Part shown: positions 52,318 through 54,971 of the stretch, one piece after another
Numbering within the stretch: position 1 is the stretch's first letter
Layout of the letters: each line of letters opens with the position of its first letter
Translations under genes and position numbers: made by a program
The notes under the pieces: generated by a model
What the model was told of the DNA's origin: nothing
The model's database searches: none
What the model saw: the letters and a program-made list of their open reading frames with translations, nothing else
Origin: Acidimicrobiales bacterium
GTDB taxonomy: Bacteria; Actinomycetota; Acidimicrobiia; Acidimicrobiales; Acidimicrobilacustridaceae
Direction of reading: 5' to 3'
Length of the DNA: 54,971 nt
Assembly (NCBI GenBank): GCA_025455885.1
Contig: JALOLR010000018.1
Location: 1 to 54,971 of the forward strand

Positions 52318-52770
52318 GTGGTCGCGTTCGTCTTGTCGTTGCTCCTCAGCGTGGTGCTGGTGGCGGTGATCTTCCCCTACCGCAAGCGGCGCCCCGTGGG
52401 CACGATGCTCACCTGGGGCGAGGCCATGGTGGCGGCGACCTACGTGTTCTTCCTGTGGTTCTGGGTCTACGGCGTGGTGCCCCACCTCTGGCTCACCTGG
52501 GCCGACAACGAGCTCGGGTGGCGCCCCGACAAGCTGCTGCTCGGACCCGGCTCCATCCTCGAGCCGCAGAGCCTCGGCGGTTGGAACCCGATCACCCTGA
52601 ACTACCTCGTGCTCCGCGACCTCGTCGCGGTGGGCATCTATGTCGTGTTCCTCGGCATCAACATCTGGCTCTGGGCGGTCTGGCAGAACCGGGGCAAGAA
52701 GGCCGCCGAGTCCGCGGTGCCGGCCGTGGTCGAGTCCGACTTCGGTCGACCGCTGGTGAGGAAGGCCTGA
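52318..52770 (+). CDS. Cytochrome b operon-associated membrane protein
   Basis: A 150-residue protein with about three membrane helices: AFVLSLLLSVVLVAVIF at the N-terminus, WGEAMVAATYVFFLWFWVYG, and VLRDLVAVGIYVVFLGINIW. A loop with SILEPQSLGGWNPITLNYL and a short charged tail follow. I do not recognise a family; it has no heme or cluster motif. The GTG at 52318 is chosen because AAGGAGG ends ten bases before it. It lies 3 bases before the ferredoxin gene, so it is the first gene of the respiratory operon and may be a structural subunit. Confidence 0.75.
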   Translation: MVAFVLSLLLSVVLVAVIFPYRKRRPVGTMLTWGEAMVAATYVFFLWFWVYGVVPHLWLTWADNELGWRPDKLLLGPGSILEPQSLGGWNPITLNYLVLRDLVAVGIYVVFLGINIWLWAVWQNRGKKAAESAVPAVVESDFGRPLVRKA

Positions 52771-52773
52771 CCC

Positions 52774-53190
52774 GTGGCCCGCACCGACGCCAACCCGCCG
52801 ATGCCGGAGTTCCGCGACGACTACGTCCTCCAGGAGGTCGACGCGGCGTGGCTCTCGAAGGCGGTGAAGCCCAAGCAGTTCATCCACATCGACCAGTCGG
52901 AGTGCATCACCTGCGAGGGCTGCGTCGACATCTGTCCTTGGAAGTGCATCCACCTCGTCACCACCACCGCCATCGACGAGGCCGAGGGGACCGAGCTCCC
53001 CGGTGAGGACCCCGGCGACCACTCCGTCTTCCTCATCGACGACGACGTCTGCACCCGCTGCGCCCTCTGCGTCGATCGCTGTCCGACCGGGGTGATCATC
53101 CTCGGCAAGGTCGGCGACGCCCCCGCCGACGGCGATCCCCACCAGCGCACCACCACCTACGGCTACGGCTACGGCATGCGCCTCGGCTGA
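52774..53190 (+). CDS. Two-cluster [4Fe-4S] ferredoxin-like subunit
   Basis: A 138-residue protein with two complete cluster motifs, Cys44-x2-47-x2-50-x3-54-Pro (CITCEGCVDICP) and Cys93-x2-96-x2-99-x3-103-Pro (CTRCALCVDRCP), separated by a 38-residue insertion. An N-terminal helix (VLQEVDAAWLSKAVKP) precedes. There is no membrane helix or signal, so it is cytoplasmic and could pass electrons to or from the quinone side of the cytochrome b complex. The GTG start follows the membrane-protein gene by 3 bases. Confidence 0.92.
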   Translation: MARTDANPPMPEFRDDYVLQEVDAAWLSKAVKPKQFIHIDQSECITCEGCVDICPWKCIHLVTTTAIDEAEGTELPGEDPGDHSVFLIDDDVCTRCALCVDRCPTGVIILGKVGDAPADGDPHQRTTTYGYGYGMRLG

Positions 53191-53250
53191 CGGCCCTCTC
53201 CCCACCCCACCCGCCACCCCTTCGGTCACGAGAGCAACGGAGCAAGACCC

Positions 53251-54039
53251 TTGGCCAAGACCATGGAGAGCCCCGGCGACAAGAAGACGCCAGGGCAACG
53301 ACTCAGCGACATCGTCGACAAGACGCAGGGCTCGCAGGCCTGGAACTCGATCTTCCGGCCCGGTTCGGTCTTCCGCAAGGGCTACACCGACAGCCCCCGG
53401 AACCGTTCCTACGTGATCATGAACAGCGTGCTGTACCACCTGCACCCGGTGAAGGTGAAGCGCCACGCGGTGAAGGTCAGCTACACGCTCTGCCTCGGCG
53501 GGCTCAGCTTCTTCCTCTTCATCCTGCTCACGGTGACGGGCATCTTCCTTATGTTCTTCTACCGGCCCACCGCCGCGCAGGCGTGGAACGACATCTACGC
53601 CCTGCAGACCTCGGTGACCTTCGGCCTGCTGGTGCGCAACATGCACCGATGGGCGGCCCACCTCATGGTGCTGTCCGTCTTCCTGCACATGGCCCGGGTC
53701 TTCTACCACGGGGCCTACAAGCCGCCCCGGGAGTTCAACTGGGTCATCGGCGTCATCCTGCTCACCCTCACCCTGCTGCTGTCGTTCACCGGCTATCTGC
53801 TGCCGTGGGACCAGCTGGCCCTGTGGGCGGTGACCGTGGGGACGAACATGATGGGCTACACCCCCGTCTTCGGCGACCAAGTGCGCTTCGTCCTCCTCGG
53901 GGGACGCGAGATCGGCACCGACACGCTGTTGAGGTGGTACGTCCTCCACGTGCTCTTCGTGCCCTTCGTGACCGTGATCTTCCTTGCCATCCACTTCTGG
54001 AGGGTGCGCAAGGACGGCGGCATCTCCGGGCCGTTGTGA
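53251..54039 (+). CDS. Cytochrome b N-terminal half, b6 type
   Basis: A 262-residue quinol-oxidising membrane subunit with four helices. Heme b ligands pair as His132/His146 (14 apart) and His233/His248 (15 apart), the b6 rather than bc1 spacing. Cys81 in LCLGG lies 51 residues before His132, exactly the place of the cytochrome b6 cysteine that binds the extra heme cn. The Qo-side motif GYLLPWDQLALWAVTVG is present. An N-terminal cytoplasmic extension of about 60 residues is basic. The TTG at 53251 has GGAG eight bases upstream; an ATG four codons later is possible. Confidence 0.93.
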   Translation: MAKTMESPGDKKTPGQRLSDIVDKTQGSQAWNSIFRPGSVFRKGYTDSPRNRSYVIMNSVLYHLHPVKVKRHAVKVSYTLCLGGLSFFLFILLTVTGIFLMFFYRPTAAQAWNDIYALQTSVTFGLLVRNMHRWAAHLMVLSVFLHMARVFYHGAYKPPREFNWVIGVILLTLTLLLSFTGYLLPWDQLALWAVTVGTNMMGYTPVFGDQVRFVLLGGREIGTDTLLRWYVLHVLFVPFVTVIFLAIHFWRVRKDGGISGPL

Positions 54040-54055
54040 TCGGAAAGGACCGGAC

Positions 54056-54841
54056 ATGACCGAGATCCCCGAACACCTCCGCAAGCGGGCCGAGGCCGCC
54101 CGCGCCAAGGCTGCCGAGCAGGCCGCGGCGCCCGCCGACGACGCCGGCGCGACCGCCGAGGCTCCTGCCGAGGCCGCCGCGCCGAGCGGCGAGGCCAGCA
54201 AGATCCCCGCCCACCTCCTCGAGCGTTCCAAGTCGGCCAAGTCGAAGAAGGCCGGCGCCGAGGTCGCAGCGGCCCCCGCCGCGGGTGGTGGCGTGGCCAC
54301 GGCCGTCGCCGAAGCGGCGCCGCCGCCGATGGCCACCGGCCCCGGCGGTCACACCCAGCGCCTCCTCACGGTGGTGAAGGCCGGATCGATCCAGGACGTG
54401 AAGTCGACGCCGGTCGACAAGGTCCACACGTGGCCCCACCTGCTCGCCGTCGAGTTCGTGGCCGCCCTGGCCGTGCTGGCCTTCACGTTGATCTTCTCGA
54501 TCTTCGTGAACGCCCCGCTGCTGGCCCTCGCCAACCTCAACGAGACCCCGAACCCGTCGAAGGCCCCCTGGTACTTCCTCGGCCTGCAGGAGCTGCTCAC
54601 GATGTTCCACCCGATGGTGGCGGGCGTCACCATCCCGGGCATGGGCATCTTCCTGTTGATCCTCGCCCCCTACATCGACAAGAACCCGTCCAACAAGCCC
54701 GAGGACCGCAAGTTCGCCGTGTCAATCTTCACGGTGCAACTCATGTTCTGGGCGGTGCTCGTGATCATCGGCTCGTTCTTCCGAGGCCCCGGATTCAACT
54801 TCGTGGCCCCGTGGACGGGCGGGATGTTCTTCGAGCTCTGA
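54056..54841 (+). CDS. Cytochrome b C-terminal half (subunit IV-like) with long N-terminal extension
   Basis: A 261-residue membrane subunit. About 125 N-terminal residues are low complexity (Ala/Pro/Glu) and carry two copies of an IPxHLLxRS-like element (TEIPEHLRKR at 2-11, KIPAHLLERSKS at 49-60). Three membrane helices follow, with NPSKAPWYFLGLQELLTMF at the Qo motif: the Glu of PEWY is replaced (APWY), a form seen in low-potential menaquinone complexes. GGAAAGGA precedes the ATG, 16 bases after cytochrome b. Together the two genes make a split cytochrome b. Confidence 0.9.
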   Translation: MTEIPEHLRKRAEAARAKAAEQAAAPADDAGATAEAPAEAAAPSGEASKIPAHLLERSKSAKSKKAGAEVAAAPAAGGGVATAVAEAAPPPMATGPGGHTQRLLTVVKAGSIQDVKSTPVDKVHTWPHLLAVEFVAALAVLAFTLIFSIFVNAPLLALANLNETPNPSKAPWYFLGLQELLTMFHPMVAGVTIPGMGIFLLILAPYIDKNPSNKPEDRKFAVSIFTVQLMFWAVLVIIGSFFRGPGFNFVAPWTGGMFFEL

Positions 54842-54863
54842 TGGTGCTGACGCAGGAGCAGTC

Positions 54864-54971
54864 ATGAATCCTCTGGTGATCGTCGTTCCCGTGGTCGTGG
54901 TGTTGGCGGGGTTGGTGGTGTTCGCGGCGTTGCGGCGTCGTGACACCGGTGAGGCGATCGGGCAGTTGTCG
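54864..54971 (+). CDS. Start of a further respiratory subunit, partial (possibly Rieske protein)
   Basis: Thirty-six codons are open to the right edge, beginning with ATG preceded by AGGAG five bases upstream. The product starts with a membrane helix (NPLVIVVPVVVVLAGLVVFA) and a basic stop-transfer (RRRDTGEAIG). In this operon a Rieske iron-sulfur protein is expected next and such an N-terminal anchor would suit it, but no cluster motif is visible in the window. Confidence 0.5.
   Translation, partial: MNPLVIVVPVVVVLAGLVVFAALRRRDTGEAIGQLS

Overview
The window is high-GC DNA with dense, often overlapping genes and the gene content of an actinobacterium: WhiB, DUF3263, a CysO-like carrier, coproheme-pathway HemQ, GpgS, a PII/GlnD pair and a DUF222/HNH protein. 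An Iamia/Ilumatobacter-like member of the Acidimicrobiia is my best guess from the split cytochrome b operon, the fused IcmF mutase and the actinobacterial rhodopsin; this is inference from gene content only. I recognise 56 genes (two partial at the edges) and no tRNA, rRNA, CRISPR array, insertion sequence or prophage.

Layout. 1-5.2 kb is a light-related block: a CarH-like B12-binding regulator diverges from a xanthorhodopsin-type proton pump, followed by an NTF2-fold protein and, on the other strand, a cryptochrome/photolyase-like protein whose domains are in reverse order, coupled to a DUF2256-DUF3253 protein. 5.2-16.8 kb is mixed metabolism: DUF1214, Fic, DUF1269, SelO, an enoyl-CoA hydratase-like protein, a MarR regulator overlapping the IcmF acyl-CoA mutase, a GNAT, a PAC2 protein and a NUDIX hydrolase. 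16.8-21 kb holds glnD-glnB and a CoA-disulfide reductase-like flavoprotein. 21-27.3 kb has small conserved proteins, a LarE-like PP-loop enzyme overlapping HemQ, and a YdeP-type molybdenum oxidoreductase with FdhD. 27.3-30 kb has a nitrobindin-like protein, groEL under a CIRCE element and a CysO-like sulfur carrier.

30-34.3 kb is a compatible-solute cluster: glucosyl-3-phosphoglycerate synthase, glycerate kinase, and trehalose-6-phosphate synthase and phosphatase. 34.2-41.4 kb has a LytR_C protein, DUF3263, a PPOX protein, a MacB-type ABC exporter, a peroxiredoxin, pyrophosphatase and a truncated-looking glutamate-dehydrogenase-like protein. 41.4-49.2 kb holds a TIMP-like anchored protein, a canonical photolyase, a WhiB and a heme run (cobA-hemD fusion, hemB, hemL) continuing into zwf. 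49.3 kb to the end has an alkylsulfatase and a respiratory cluster: a membrane cytochrome c, divergent from an operon with a membrane protein, a two-cluster ferredoxin, a b6-type cytochrome b, a separate C-terminal cytochrome b half and the start of one more subunit.

Two themes stand out. One is the light block, which combines a B12 regulator of the CarH type, a direct-repeat operator candidate, an antenna-capable rhodopsin and an apparently permuted cryptochrome. The other is start-site architecture: sixteen genes have a TANNNT box ending 6-8 bases before the start codon, as expected for leaderless mRNAs, far above my rough chance expectation.
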